Assembly: GCA_000635535.1 (NCBI GenBank)
Contig: JFMF01000244.1
Location: forward strand, 1 to 24,519
Source of the DNA: Prochlorococcus sp. scB243_496M6
Lineage (GTDB): Bacteria > Cyanobacteriota > Cyanobacteriia > PCC-6307 > Cyanobiaceae
Direction of reading: 5' to 3'
Length of the DNA: 24,519 nt
Below, one piece after another: positions 10,301 through 16,204 of the stretch (its first letter is position 1; each line of letters opens with the position of its first letter). The position numbers and the translations under genes were made by a program. Below the pieces are notes generated by a model. The model ran no database searches, was not told the origin of the DNA, and was given only the letters and a program-made list of their open reading frames with translations.

Positions 10301-11385
10301 CTTTTAAGAGCTTCAATAGCTTTAGGATGATCTTGTCTTGCTGGCCCACCAACTAGTGCAAATCCTGTTAGAGATACAACTCCATCTACTATAGGTTGAT
10401 CATTATTTATTGAATCATAATAAAATTCATTAACTGGTTTAGAGAAATCTAGACCTCCACAAAAAATAGGTAGTACTCTCGCACCTCTGTATTCCAGTTC
10501 TTGAATAACAGCAACGTAATGAGCATCATCTCCCGTAACGATATGACTCCTTTGAAGCACTAAACCTATTGTTGGAGTTTTGTCATCTTTAGGATTTATA
10601 TCTTTTCTATTATTTTCCCAATTTTGATAATCTTTAAGACTTTCAAACATGCAAGGTGCAAGAGGATGCCAAATTCCTAAATCTGGGAATGTTTCTGGGT
10701 CTTGAATTTTGAATTCTTCTATTTGATCTTTTATGATCTCTGAAACAGCATACTTTTCAGAAATCATTAACAAGAAGTTTTTTAGGTTCTCAGTGGTACC
10801 ACCTAACCAGTACTGAAAACTTAGTATAAATGTTCTAGCATCTTGAGCTTTTTCTACTGGTAGATATTTAAGTATTGAAGGTAGTGTATTTAATAACTTC
10901 AACATAGAATCTTGGAAACTTGCTCCATCAGATTCTTTTTTCTTTTTTATTAAATCTCCAATAATACTTTTAGATTGACCAAGTTGGGCCATGCTAAATG
11001 AACCTAACTTATTTAACCTCATTACCTCTGGCATGGAGGGGAAAACTATTGATGCTTTTAGTTTGTCTTTAAATGGAGATACTGCATCAACCACTTTTTG
11101 TGCAAGGTCTTCAATAAAAATTAGAGAAGCTACGAATATATCTGCATTAGCTATATCTTCTTTAAAATCTTCAAAATTACTATCATTCCTAAGTTCTTCA
11201 ATAAGATAGCCGCTAAGGTCTATACCTATAGGCCCATTCATTTTATTTATTGACTTTGCAGCTTCCGTTAAGGAATTTTGGTATTGTGGCTCAAGGACAA
11301 CATAAACTGCTTTTATTACAACTTTGTGTTTGTTATCCTCAACAGGAGATACTCTGCGGTTTGCTGAGCGGACCTGCGTAAACAT
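7375..11385 (-). CDS. chlH: Magnesium chelatase subunit H
   Basis: ChlH is the large porphyrin-binding subunit of magnesium chelatase; with ChlI and ChlD it inserts Mg2+ into protoporphyrin IX in the first committed step of chlorophyll synthesis. At 1336 residues it has the usual length. It matches the CobN/Mg-chelatase family throughout, including the conserved core [19 protein letters not shown] near residues 614-632, the preceding [16 protein letters not shown] stretch, and [20 protein letters not shown] and [11 protein letters not shown] further on. The C-terminus with WGATSGxVDNFVYE-like sequence (here [15 protein letters not shown]) is intact. This looks like the aerobic, oxygenic-phototroph form rather than CobN, because length and C-terminal region fit. 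The ATG is at 11383-11385 and a weak AAGAAA sequence precedes it. The gene is divergent from dapB across 102 bases and its stop faces that of folP. chlI and chlD are not in the window. Confidence 0.96.
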   Translation of the reverse strand: MFTQVRSANRRVSPVEDNKHKVVIKAVYVVLEPQYQNSLTEAAKSINKMNGPIGIDLSGYLIEELRNDSNFEDFKEDIANADIFVASLIFIEDLAQKVVDAVSPFKDKLKASIVFPSMPEVMRLNKLGSFSMAQLGQSKSIIGDLIKKKKESDGASFQDSMLKLLNTLPSILKYLPVEKAQDARTFILSFQYWLGGTTENLKNFLLMISEKYAVSEIIKDQIEEFKIQDPETFPDLGIWHPLAPCMFESLKDYQNWENNRKDINPKDDKTPTIGLVLQRSHIVTGDDAHYVAVIQELEYRGARVLPIFCGGLDFSKPVNEFYYDSINNDQPIVDGVVSLTGFALVGGPARQDHPKAIEALKRLNRPYMVALPLVFQTTQEWEDSDLGLHPVQVALQIAIPELDGAIEPIILSGRDDATGKAHTLQDRVDVIAERAIKWSTLRVKQRKDKKLAITVFSFPPDKGNVGTAAYLNVFGSIYRVLLEMKSKGYQIDELPSNSKELMEKVINNPEAMDGSPELNIAHKMSVKEYEEFTPYSQRLEENWGKPPGNLNSDGQNLLIYGKHFGNVFIGVQPTFGYEGDPMRLLYSRSASPHHGFAAYYTYVEKIWGADAVLHFGTHGSLEFMPGKQMGMSETCYPDSLIGSLPNLYYYAANNPSEATIAKRRGYASTISYLTPPAENAGLYKGLKELSELVGSYQQLRENSRGIQIVNAIVETSKQCNLDKDVELPSKDVEKLSIDERDLFVGNIYKQLMEIESRLLPCGLHTIGEAPTAEEAVATLVNIASLEREQEGLRSLPGLLAESIGLNIEQIYDGNNKGELKFVELNEKIIKTARESIFAMVNSLKIVDGRVYLEKSLLSKLFDFLKVFGLNLPTPWLRVCNLNGFNEVNQKELNKLFDYLLFCLEQVCADKEMDSLIKALDGNYVLPGPGGDPIRNPGVLPSGKNIHALDPQSIPTTAAVAAAKSVVDKLIERQKEEQGTWPETIACVLWGTDNIKTYGESLAQILWFVGVKPKPDSVGRINKLELIPLEELGRPRIDVVVNCSGVFRDLFINQMALIDQAVKLAAEADEPLESNFVRKHSLEQAEKEGTSIREASARVFSNASGSYSSNVNLAVENSTWEEENELQEMYLSRKTYAFNADNPGEMNQKREVFESVMKTADVTFQNLDSSEISLTDVSHYFDSDPTKLIKTLRDDGKEPSSYIADTTTSNAQVRTLGETIRLDSRTKLLNPKWYEGMLKSGYEGVRELSNRLNYTLGWSATSGQVDNFVYEETNETFINDEEMRKRLMDLNPNSFRRIVGTLLEVNGRGYWETSDENIEQLKELYQEVEDKIEGVKE

Positions 11386-11430
11386 TGATTTTCTTTAAGT
11401 ATTTCTACCAGCCTACGAATGAAAAGACGT

Positions 11431-11444
11431 TATTGTGTGCAATA
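11431..11444. promoter_or_regulatory. Small inverted repeat between chlH and dapB, possible operator
   Basis: TATTG-TGTG-CAATA is a perfect dyad with 5-base arms and a 4-base centre, placed near the middle of the 102-base divergent region. It overlaps a possible chlH promoter on the minus strand (TTTAAA, 17 bases, TATATT) and a TATAAA (11443-11448) that could be the -10 of dapB. A regulator bound here could act on both genes. Short dyads arise easily by chance, so confidence is low. Confidence 0.22.
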
Positions 11445-11487
11445 TAAATAGCGTGTAACAACCTTTAAAAAAAAATTTTTAAAAAAA

Positions 11488-12336
11488 ATGATTGAAAATT
11501 CTAAAAAACCCATACCAGTACTAGTTTCCGGAGCTTTAGGCAGAATGGGTAGCGAAGTTGTTAATACTCTATTAAATTCTACAGATTGTGAACTTGTCGC
11601 AGCAATCGACATAAACGAAAAGAACAATGGCTCAAATATTTCTGAATTATTGAAGGTAAAAAATTGTGATGTTTTTGTTTCAAATGATTTTGAAGGGACT
11701 TTATGTTCCGTTAGTCAAAACTTTAGAAATGAAAAAATCAAACCTGTTTTGGTTGATTTTACTCATCCTGATTCTGTATATGAAAATACCAGATCAGCTA
11801 TTGCATATGGGGTATCACCAGTAGTAGGAACAACAGGTCTAAGCCCTTCGCAAATAAAAGATTTGTCTGTTTTTGCTCAGAAAGCATCGGTTGGTTGTGC
11901 AATAATTCCTAATTTTTCTGTAGGTATGGTTCTTCTTCAGCAAGCGGCATCTGTAGCTGCGAGGTTTTACGACAATATTGAATTAATTGAGATGCATCAT
12001 AATCAAAAAGCTGATTCTCCTAGTGGGACGTGTATAAAAACTGCAGAAATGATTGAAGAATATCCAAAGAAATTTAATCAGAATTTAGTAGAAGAGTCTG
12101 AGTCATTGAAAGGTGTACGCGGTGGGCTCAGAGATTCCGGAATCAATATACATTCTGTACGATTACCAGGATTACTCGCTCATCAGTTAGTAATTATGGG
12201 ATCTCCAGGTGAAACTTACACAATTAAACATGACACTATTGATAGAAAGGCGTATATGCCAGGAGTTTTACAGGCTATTAGAAAAATTGGTAATTATGAA
12301 ACTTTAGTTTACGGACTTGAAAAATTGATTTTTTAA
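11488..12336 (+). CDS. dapB: 4-hydroxy-tetrahydrodipicolinate reductase
   Basis: DapB reduces the product of DapA with NAD(P)H on the way to diaminopimelate and lysine, needed for peptidoglycan and protein. The 282-residue protein begins with a Rossmann fold, [11 protein letters not shown] (11-21), followed by VDFTHPDS and GTTGLS (114-119). The catalytic and substrate-binding segment [12 protein letters not shown] spans 170-181, with H170, H171 and K174 as the key residues. [18 protein letters not shown] near 211-228 is also typical. The start is ATG at 11488, directly after an A9-T5-A8 tract (11467-11488); there is no Shine-Dalgarno. It heads a plus-strand run: the next gene starts one base after its stop. 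Confidence 0.96.
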   Translation: MIENSKKPIPVLVSGALGRMGSEVVNTLLNSTDCELVAAIDINEKNNGSNISELLKVKNCDVFVSNDFEGTLCSVSQNFRNEKIKPVLVDFTHPDSVYENTRSAIAYGVSPVVGTTGLSPSQIKDLSVFAQKASVGCAIIPNFSVGMVLLQQAASVAARFYDNIELIEMHHNQKADSPSGTCIKTAEMIEEYPKKFNQNLVEESESLKGVRGGLRDSGINIHSVRLPGLLAHQLVIMGSPGETYTIKHDTIDRKAYMPGVLQAIRKIGNYETLVYGLEKLIF

Positions 12337-12337
12337 A

Positions 12338-12979
12338 ATGATAATTCCAATTAATTCAAGTCAAATTTCAAAACTTATTCCCGCAGTTGGTACAGGAAGT
12401 CAATTTAAGTACGCGTTGGGGAATCCTAGAAAAATTCTTCAAAGAGTAATAGTTTCTTCAATTGGTGGATTTATTTCATTAATTATTAGTTCGACTGGAG
12501 ATCAAACTAATAATTTCTGGTTATTTTTATGTGTAGGTTTCTTTTTGTATATCATCTGGGGCCCTATTCTTGAATCAAGTAGAAAAAACTTGCAATTAAG
12601 AAAATATAAATTTTTTTCTATATTTGATGGATATGTATCAGATATTTATAAAACAGAAAAGATTGAAAGTTCAAGAGAACAATCTAATAGGCAAGGTCGA
12701 TTAGAAGTTATCGAAAACAAAAGGACTTGGTTAGTACTTGAATTAGAAGATGAAGATGGTTATTTGGAAAAATTAAGTTTTCCTATGGAAAATAAACACA
12801 GTCAAATTAGGGTTGGTTCAAGTATTAGATGTTTGATAACATCTGATAACCGTAATTTTGACAGAGATTTTTATTTGACCGATGCTTGGCTTCCTGAAAT
12901 TAACTTATGGGTTGGTGAGTACCCCTATTTATTAAGACCAGCATTTGAAGAAATTTGCTATATTTATCTGAATAGATAG
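12338..12979 (+). CDS. Conserved cyanobacterial membrane protein of unknown function
   Basis: A 213-residue protein with two hydrophobic segments near the N-terminal third: IVSSIGGFISLIISS (~38-54) and FWLFLCVGFFLYIIWGPI (~61-79). The rest is soluble and strand-rich with many charged residues. The end carries WVGEYPYLLRPAFEEIC, which looks like a conserved tail. I recall similar proteins in cyanobacteria, sometimes loosely labelled as transporter permeases, but nothing here supports transport. The gene starts one base after the dapB stop, so it is almost surely cotranscribed and translationally coupled. The FAD monooxygenase gene follows after 19 bases. I assign no function. Confidence 0.85.
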   Translation: MIIPINSSQISKLIPAVGTGSQFKYALGNPRKILQRVIVSSIGGFISLIISSTGDQTNNFWLFLCVGFFLYIIWGPILESSRKNLQLRKYKFFSIFDGYVSDIYKTEKIESSREQSNRQGRLEVIENKRTWLVLELEDEDGYLEKLSFPMENKHSQIRVGSSIRCLITSDNRNFDRDFYLTDAWLPEINLWVGEYPYLLRPAFEEICYIYLNR

Positions 12980-12998
12980 TTGATGCTCATATAACACA

Positions 12999-14153
12999 AT
13001 GAAAAATAAATTGAATTTTAAAATTGTTGGATCAGGCCCCACAGGCTTATTACTTTCAATTGCACTTTCAAAATTTGATTGCAATATTTTTTTAACTGAT
13101 TTATTAACAAAAGATAGATTAATTGATAAAGATAAAACTTATGCAATTACTCACTCAACAAGAAAAATCTTATCTAAATTCAGACTTTGGGAAAAATTAG
13201 AACCATTTTTATTTGGCTTTGATACCCTTTCAATTTCAGATAGCGTAACTTCTGCTTTCACTAATTTATCTACTTCTGACTTAGATGATGATATAAGTTC
13301 TGCCGAAAATATAGGCTGGGTAGTTAAACATTCGGATCTCATGAACGTATTTTTTCAAGAGATTGACAATTATGAAAATATTTTTTTTATAACACCACAG
13401 AGATTGTTACGCAAAAAAATATTATTTGATTATCAATTCTTTTCAACAGGAGCAAACTCACTTGATAAAAAATTTATAGATTTTGTTGATATAAAAAAAT
13501 CGTATAGTCAGTCTTGTTTAACTTTTAAAGTTTCTCTTAGAGGTCATTGTGAAAAACGAGCTTATGAAATTTTTAGAAAAGAAGGCCCACTTGCATTATT
13601 ACCTTTAGAAAAAAACTTATATCAAGTAATTTGGACTTCCAGTACATTAAAGGCAATTGAAAGGTTGAATTCTGACAAGAATTTTTTAATGGATAATTTA
13701 TCAACAATCTTGCCTAATGAATTTAAGTTGGACCAAATAATTGGCGAATTTAATATTTTTCCTGTTTCATTATCCTTAAATTTACCAGTTTTAAATTTTA
13801 AAAAATTAGTTTTTGTAGGAGATGCATTTCATACATTTCATCCTGTTGGTGGTCAGGGTCTAAATACTTGCTGGAGAGATGTTAATACTATTTATGATCT
13901 TTTTAATAAAAATACTGCTATTAATAAATTGCAATTGATATTATTTAAATTTAGGTATTTTTCAAGCAGAATTTTAGATATTATTGTCACTATTTTTATA
14001 ACTGATTCGTTGATATCAATTTTTGCTAATCGAAATGTTTTTTTATTTCCAATAAGGAAATTTTCATTTTTACTTTTAAATAAATTTCTTTTTACAAGAA
14101 AATTAGTCCTTAATCAAATGACTAAATCTCTCATTTACTCAAGTATTAAATAG
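12999..14153 (+). CDS. UbiH/COQ6-type FAD-dependent monooxygenase, possibly for plastoquinone synthesis
   Basis: A 384-residue flavoprotein of the class A aromatic hydroxylase group. It has the FAD-binding GSGPTG (11-16) followed by a beta strand ending FLTD, and the second FAD motif VFVGDAFHTFHPVGGQGLN (271-289; G274, D275), which is the UbiH/UbiF/COQ6 signature. In place of the middle motif, usually GADGxxS, it reads FSTGANS (residues 148-154), so the expected Asp of 'DG' is Thr150. Relatives hydroxylate the ring of ubiquinone precursors. Cyanobacteria lack ubiquinone, so plastoquinone ring hydroxylation is the natural guess, but this is inference. The C-terminus (~310-384) is rich in aromatic and hydrophobic residues and may contact the membrane. 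It lies 19 bases after the membrane-protein gene and 5 bases before the DUF2949 gene. Confidence 0.85.
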   Translation: MKNKLNFKIVGSGPTGLLLSIALSKFDCNIFLTDLLTKDRLIDKDKTYAITHSTRKILSKFRLWEKLEPFLFGFDTLSISDSVTSAFTNLSTSDLDDDISSAENIGWVVKHSDLMNVFFQEIDNYENIFFITPQRLLRKKILFDYQFFSTGANSLDKKFIDFVDIKKSYSQSCLTFKVSLRGHCEKRAYEIFRKEGPLALLPLEKNLYQVIWTSSTLKAIERLNSDKNFLMDNLSTILPNEFKLDQIIGEFNIFPVSLSLNLPVLNFKKLVFVGDAFHTFHPVGGQGLNTCWRDVNTIYDLFNKNTAINKLQLILFKFRYFSSRILDIIVTIFITDSLISIFANRNVFLFPIRKFSFLLLNKFLFTRKLVLNQMTKSLIYSSIK

Positions 14154-14158
14154 AATTC

Positions 14159-14356
14159 ATGAATAATTATTTATCTAGAGAAATGATAATTTATTTATTT
14201 AATGTATTAGGTTTAGATGAATCTACTATTGAACTTGGTATAAAATTATCTATAAAAAATAACACTCCATTACCAATATTATTATGGAGTTATGGAATGC
14301 TAACTATTGAAGAACTAGATAAGTTATATTCATTTTTATTTCAAAAAATGGATTAA
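14159..14356 (+). CDS. DUF2949 family small protein
   Basis: A 65-residue protein, MNNYLSREMIIYLFNVLGLDE followed by IELGIKL, then PLPILLWSYGMLTIEELDKLYSFL. The 'LPxxLWxYGxxTxxQLDxxxxWL' tail with a preceding helix is how I remember DUF2949, a small cyanobacterial family with no known function. No signal peptide or membrane segment is apparent. The ATG at 14159 begins 5 bases after the stop of the FAD monooxygenase, so they should share a transcript. The DUF3038 gene follows after about 38 bases. Confidence 0.82.
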   Translation: MNNYLSREMIIYLFNVLGLDESTIELGIKLSIKNNTPLPILLWSYGMLTIEELDKLYSFLFQKMD

Positions 14357-14394
14357 TAATTCTGTTATAATTTTCTTATATTTAATCGAGAACA

Positions 14395-14919
14395 ATTACA
14401 GATTTAACTAAGGGAAATCAGGTATCAAGACAATCTATAGAGAAGCTTGATTTATTATTATTAATCCTAGAAACTATTGATTTAAATGGTATTCAATCCC
14501 TCTACGCTCTATCAAATAGACTTGATTTAAATGATGTTCTGCCAAATAAAATTACTATTTGGAAATTAAGGAATAATAATCCATTGAGAAAATCTTATGT
14601 CAATAACAATATTAAAGTAAACGAATTCGATGCCTTAGTTAAAATCACCGTTGAAATGTCCAAATATTTATATCCTTATATCAGAGAGATACTAAAATCT
14701 AAAGAAGATTTTAAAAAGAATTCAATTATTTGGAATGATTTTAATAAGAGATTTATTGAGTTGATTAAAGAGAGATTTAATATAGATAGTATGAGAGTGA
14801 AAAAACTTTTAAATCAAGCTGAAAATGGTGAGATTTTAATAAAATCTTTACTTACTTTATCTTTTTGTATTTCAAATCAGGGTTATCAAAAGTTGAAGAA
14901 TTTTTTATACGATTTTTAA
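14395..14919 (+). CDS. DUF3038 family protein with an apparent ATT start
   Basis: The reading frame is open from the stop at 14383-14385 to the stop at 14917-14919. The only conventional start is a TTG at 14584, which gives 111 residues and would remove the most conserved part of the family. The upstream frame reads ITDLTKGNQVSRQSIEKLDL, then LLLILETIDLNG, and further VLPNKITIWKLRNNNPLR, matching my memory of DUF3038 ('LDLLLLALEALDLGG', 'IPNRVxLWRLRxxNPLRR'). No ATG, GTG or TTG lies between 14386 and 14583 in frame. ATT at 14395, giving 174 residues starting (M)TDLTK, is the best candidate; a GAG sits 4 bases before it. ATT starts are known from infC but are rare. The alternative is a sequencing or assembly error of an ATG. 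The protein is soluble, mostly helical and of unknown function. The DUF4335 gene starts one base after its stop. Confidence 0.72.
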   Translation: MTDLTKGNQVSRQSIEKLDLLLLILETIDLNGIQSLYALSNRLDLNDVLPNKITIWKLRNNNPLRKSYVNNNIKVNEFDALVKITVEMSKYLYPYIREILKSKEDFKKNSIIWNDFNKRFIELIKERFNIDSMRVKKLLNQAENGEILIKSLLTLSFCISNQGYQKLKNFLYDF

Positions 14920-14920
14920 T

Positions 14921-15511
14921 ATGATGCAAAATAAATTGTCATTTCATCAATCTTCAGTAAGTCTCGAAATAATCGGATTGCCAGATTATTCCAATAATGA
15001 AAATAAAGATCAAATATCAATAATTTCTCAATGGAAATTAACCATAGTTGATAAACCACTTATTGAAGGCAAAATTGAACATTTAGGGCCTATTATGGAT
15101 GCTTTTTATATTTATTCAAATCTTTTAATCAAAAACGAAATTCCAATATATGAGTCTAAATTAATCGATATAAAAGCCGATAATCTCCACATACATAATA
15201 TTGTTCTCAAGAGCTCTAAAGAAAATGTAAAGCCTTTAGTTCTAAAGATTGGTAATTCATTGCTTTCAGATACCATAAATTGTTTTGATCAGTTAAATGA
15301 ATCGCCAAAAGTAAGAATAAAAAAAACAGATTCAGCTACTAAAATTCCAAAAAATTTAAAATTTGGGTTAAATAAAAAAGTTAAATTTTTCAATTTCTTT
15401 ATTCCACCGTTTTTTGCAATTTGCTCGTTAGTTCTATTCTCTTCTTCTTTTATTTATTTTTATAGTCCTTTTGAAAATTTAGAAAAAAAAGAACTATCAA
15501 ATCCTGAATAA
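14921..15511 (+). CDS. DUF4335 family protein with C-terminal membrane anchor
   Basis: A 196-residue protein. The N-terminal two thirds carry SSVSLEIIGLPDYSN, ISQWKLTIVDKPLIEGKIEH and LGPIMDAFYIYSNLLI, which fits the DUF4335 pattern as I remember it ('PDYS', 'SxWxLxxxxxPxLEGxxEHL'). A basic linker (~130-155) leads to one hydrophobic segment FFIPPFFAICSLVLFSSSFI (about 159-178) near the C-terminus, so the protein is probably anchored in the membrane with the folded part on the inner side. Two ATGs in tandem (14921 and 14924) offer the start; the first is one base after the DUF3038 stop, implying coupled translation. DUF3038 and DUF4335 genes are neighbours in many cyanobacteria as far as I recall, which suggests a joint but unknown role. 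Confidence 0.82.
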   Translation: MMQNKLSFHQSSVSLEIIGLPDYSNNENKDQISIISQWKLTIVDKPLIEGKIEHLGPIMDAFYIYSNLLIKNEIPIYESKLIDIKADNLHIHNIVLKSSKENVKPLVLKIGNSLLSDTINCFDQLNESPKVRIKKTDSATKIPKNLKFGLNKKVKFFNFFIPPFFAICSLVLFSSSFIYFYSPFENLEKKELSNPE

Positions 15512-15599
15512 AGAGCAATTAGCATCTTAAATACAAACACGATACTATAGGTTAATTTCTTTTCAGAGTTATTCAAATTTTTTCTTTGAGCTTTGATTT

Positions 15600-15968
15600 A
15601 TGGCAGATTTAAACATCCCAAATTTGAATATTAAACCTGATAAATATATTTTTAAAAAAAAATTAAATTTACGAAGAAAATCTAAAAGGAGACTATTTAC
15701 TGAATCTTTCTTTTTGTTTATCTTGAGTTTTTTATTAGTTTATATAAATTATTTAATTCCTAATAAAAAATTGCTGTTACAAAATCTACCTTCGACATTT
15801 AATAAAACTTTTTTATTATTGATTGATCTTTTTTCATATCTCTATGAGATATTTTTGGTGATTTTTATTTTTGTATCTTCTTTTATTGCTCTTATTTTAA
15901 TGATAGGTTCATTTAATAGGTTATTTAAAGTCTCTAAACGAAAGTCAAAACAAATTGTTTATAAATAA
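15600..15968 (+). CDS. Two-helix membrane protein of unknown function
   Basis: A 122-residue protein I do not recognise. It has a polar N-terminus (MADLNIPNLNIKPDKY), a strongly basic patch KKKLNLRRKSKRR (~19-31), one hydrophobic helix ESFFLFILSFLLVYINYLI (~35-53), a loop, and a longer hydrophobic region from about 69 to 104 that could hold one or two helices, then a basic tail. The positive-inside rule would put both ends in the cytoplasm. It is separated from the DUF4335 gene by 88 bases, so it may have its own promoter (a weak TTAGCA-18-TACTAT at 15519-15548). Its stop is 2 bases from that of the converging 53-residue gene. Confidence 0.75.
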   Translation: MADLNIPNLNIKPDKYIFKKKLNLRRKSKRRLFTESFFLFILSFLLVYINYLIPNKKLLLQNLPSTFNKTFLLLIDLFSYLYEIFLVIFIFVSSFIALILMIGSFNRLFKVSKRKSKQIVYK

Positions 15969-15970
15969 TT

Positions 15971-16132
15971 TCAAATAGGTTGCATTAGGCCACCACTTCC
16001 TGAATCAGAATCATCATCATCATTTTCTGTTTCTTCTCCAAATAATGCAAATATGCCTAATGCAATTGATGAAAGAATAATTGATAAGGGTAAAATCGAA
16101 GTTTGGATTCCGACGTCTATATATTCACCCAT
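15971..16132 (-). CDS. 53-residue single-pass membrane peptide with acidic tail
   Basis: Reading leftward from the ATG at 16130-16132 to a TGA at 15971-15973 gives 53 residues: MGEYIDVGIQTSILPLSIIL, then a hydrophobic run to IALGIFALFGEE, then an acidic stretch with four Asp in a row (DDDD, codon GAT repeated) and SDSGSGGLMQPI at the end. One transmembrane helix is likely at about residues 12-32. It resembles the small membrane subunits common in cyanobacterial photosynthetic complexes, but I cannot match it to any named one. It lies 72 bases after the mfd stop on the same strand and could be cotranscribed. The frame is short, but its composition (clear helix, clean start, distinct tail, placement between gene ends) supports a real gene. 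Confidence 0.65.
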   Translation of the reverse strand: MGEYIDVGIQTSILPLSIILSSIALGIFALFGEETENDDDDSDSGSGGLMQPI

Positions 16133-16204
16133 AAAATAAATAAATTTTTATAAACCTAACCGAAATCAAACTGATTCGCGGATTTTAAATAATTATTTAA
16201 TAAT

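Noticed and set aside
11430..11627. Minus-strand frame overlapping the start of dapB
   Set aside because: It covers the AT-rich tract and the antisense of the DapB Rossmann motif; chlH and dapB explain the region.
13151..13342. Minus-strand frame inside the FAD monooxygenase gene
   Set aside because: Antisense to a continuous coding frame, with no start signal.
14357..14583. A frameshift or pseudogene as the cause of the missing DUF3038 start
   Set aside because: The conserved N-terminal sequence is in one unbroken frame with the rest of the protein, so only the start codon is unusual; nothing else looks broken.
16133..16204. Terminator hairpin after mfd
   Set aside because: The AT-rich stretch holds only short weak pairings and no GC stem followed by a T-run.
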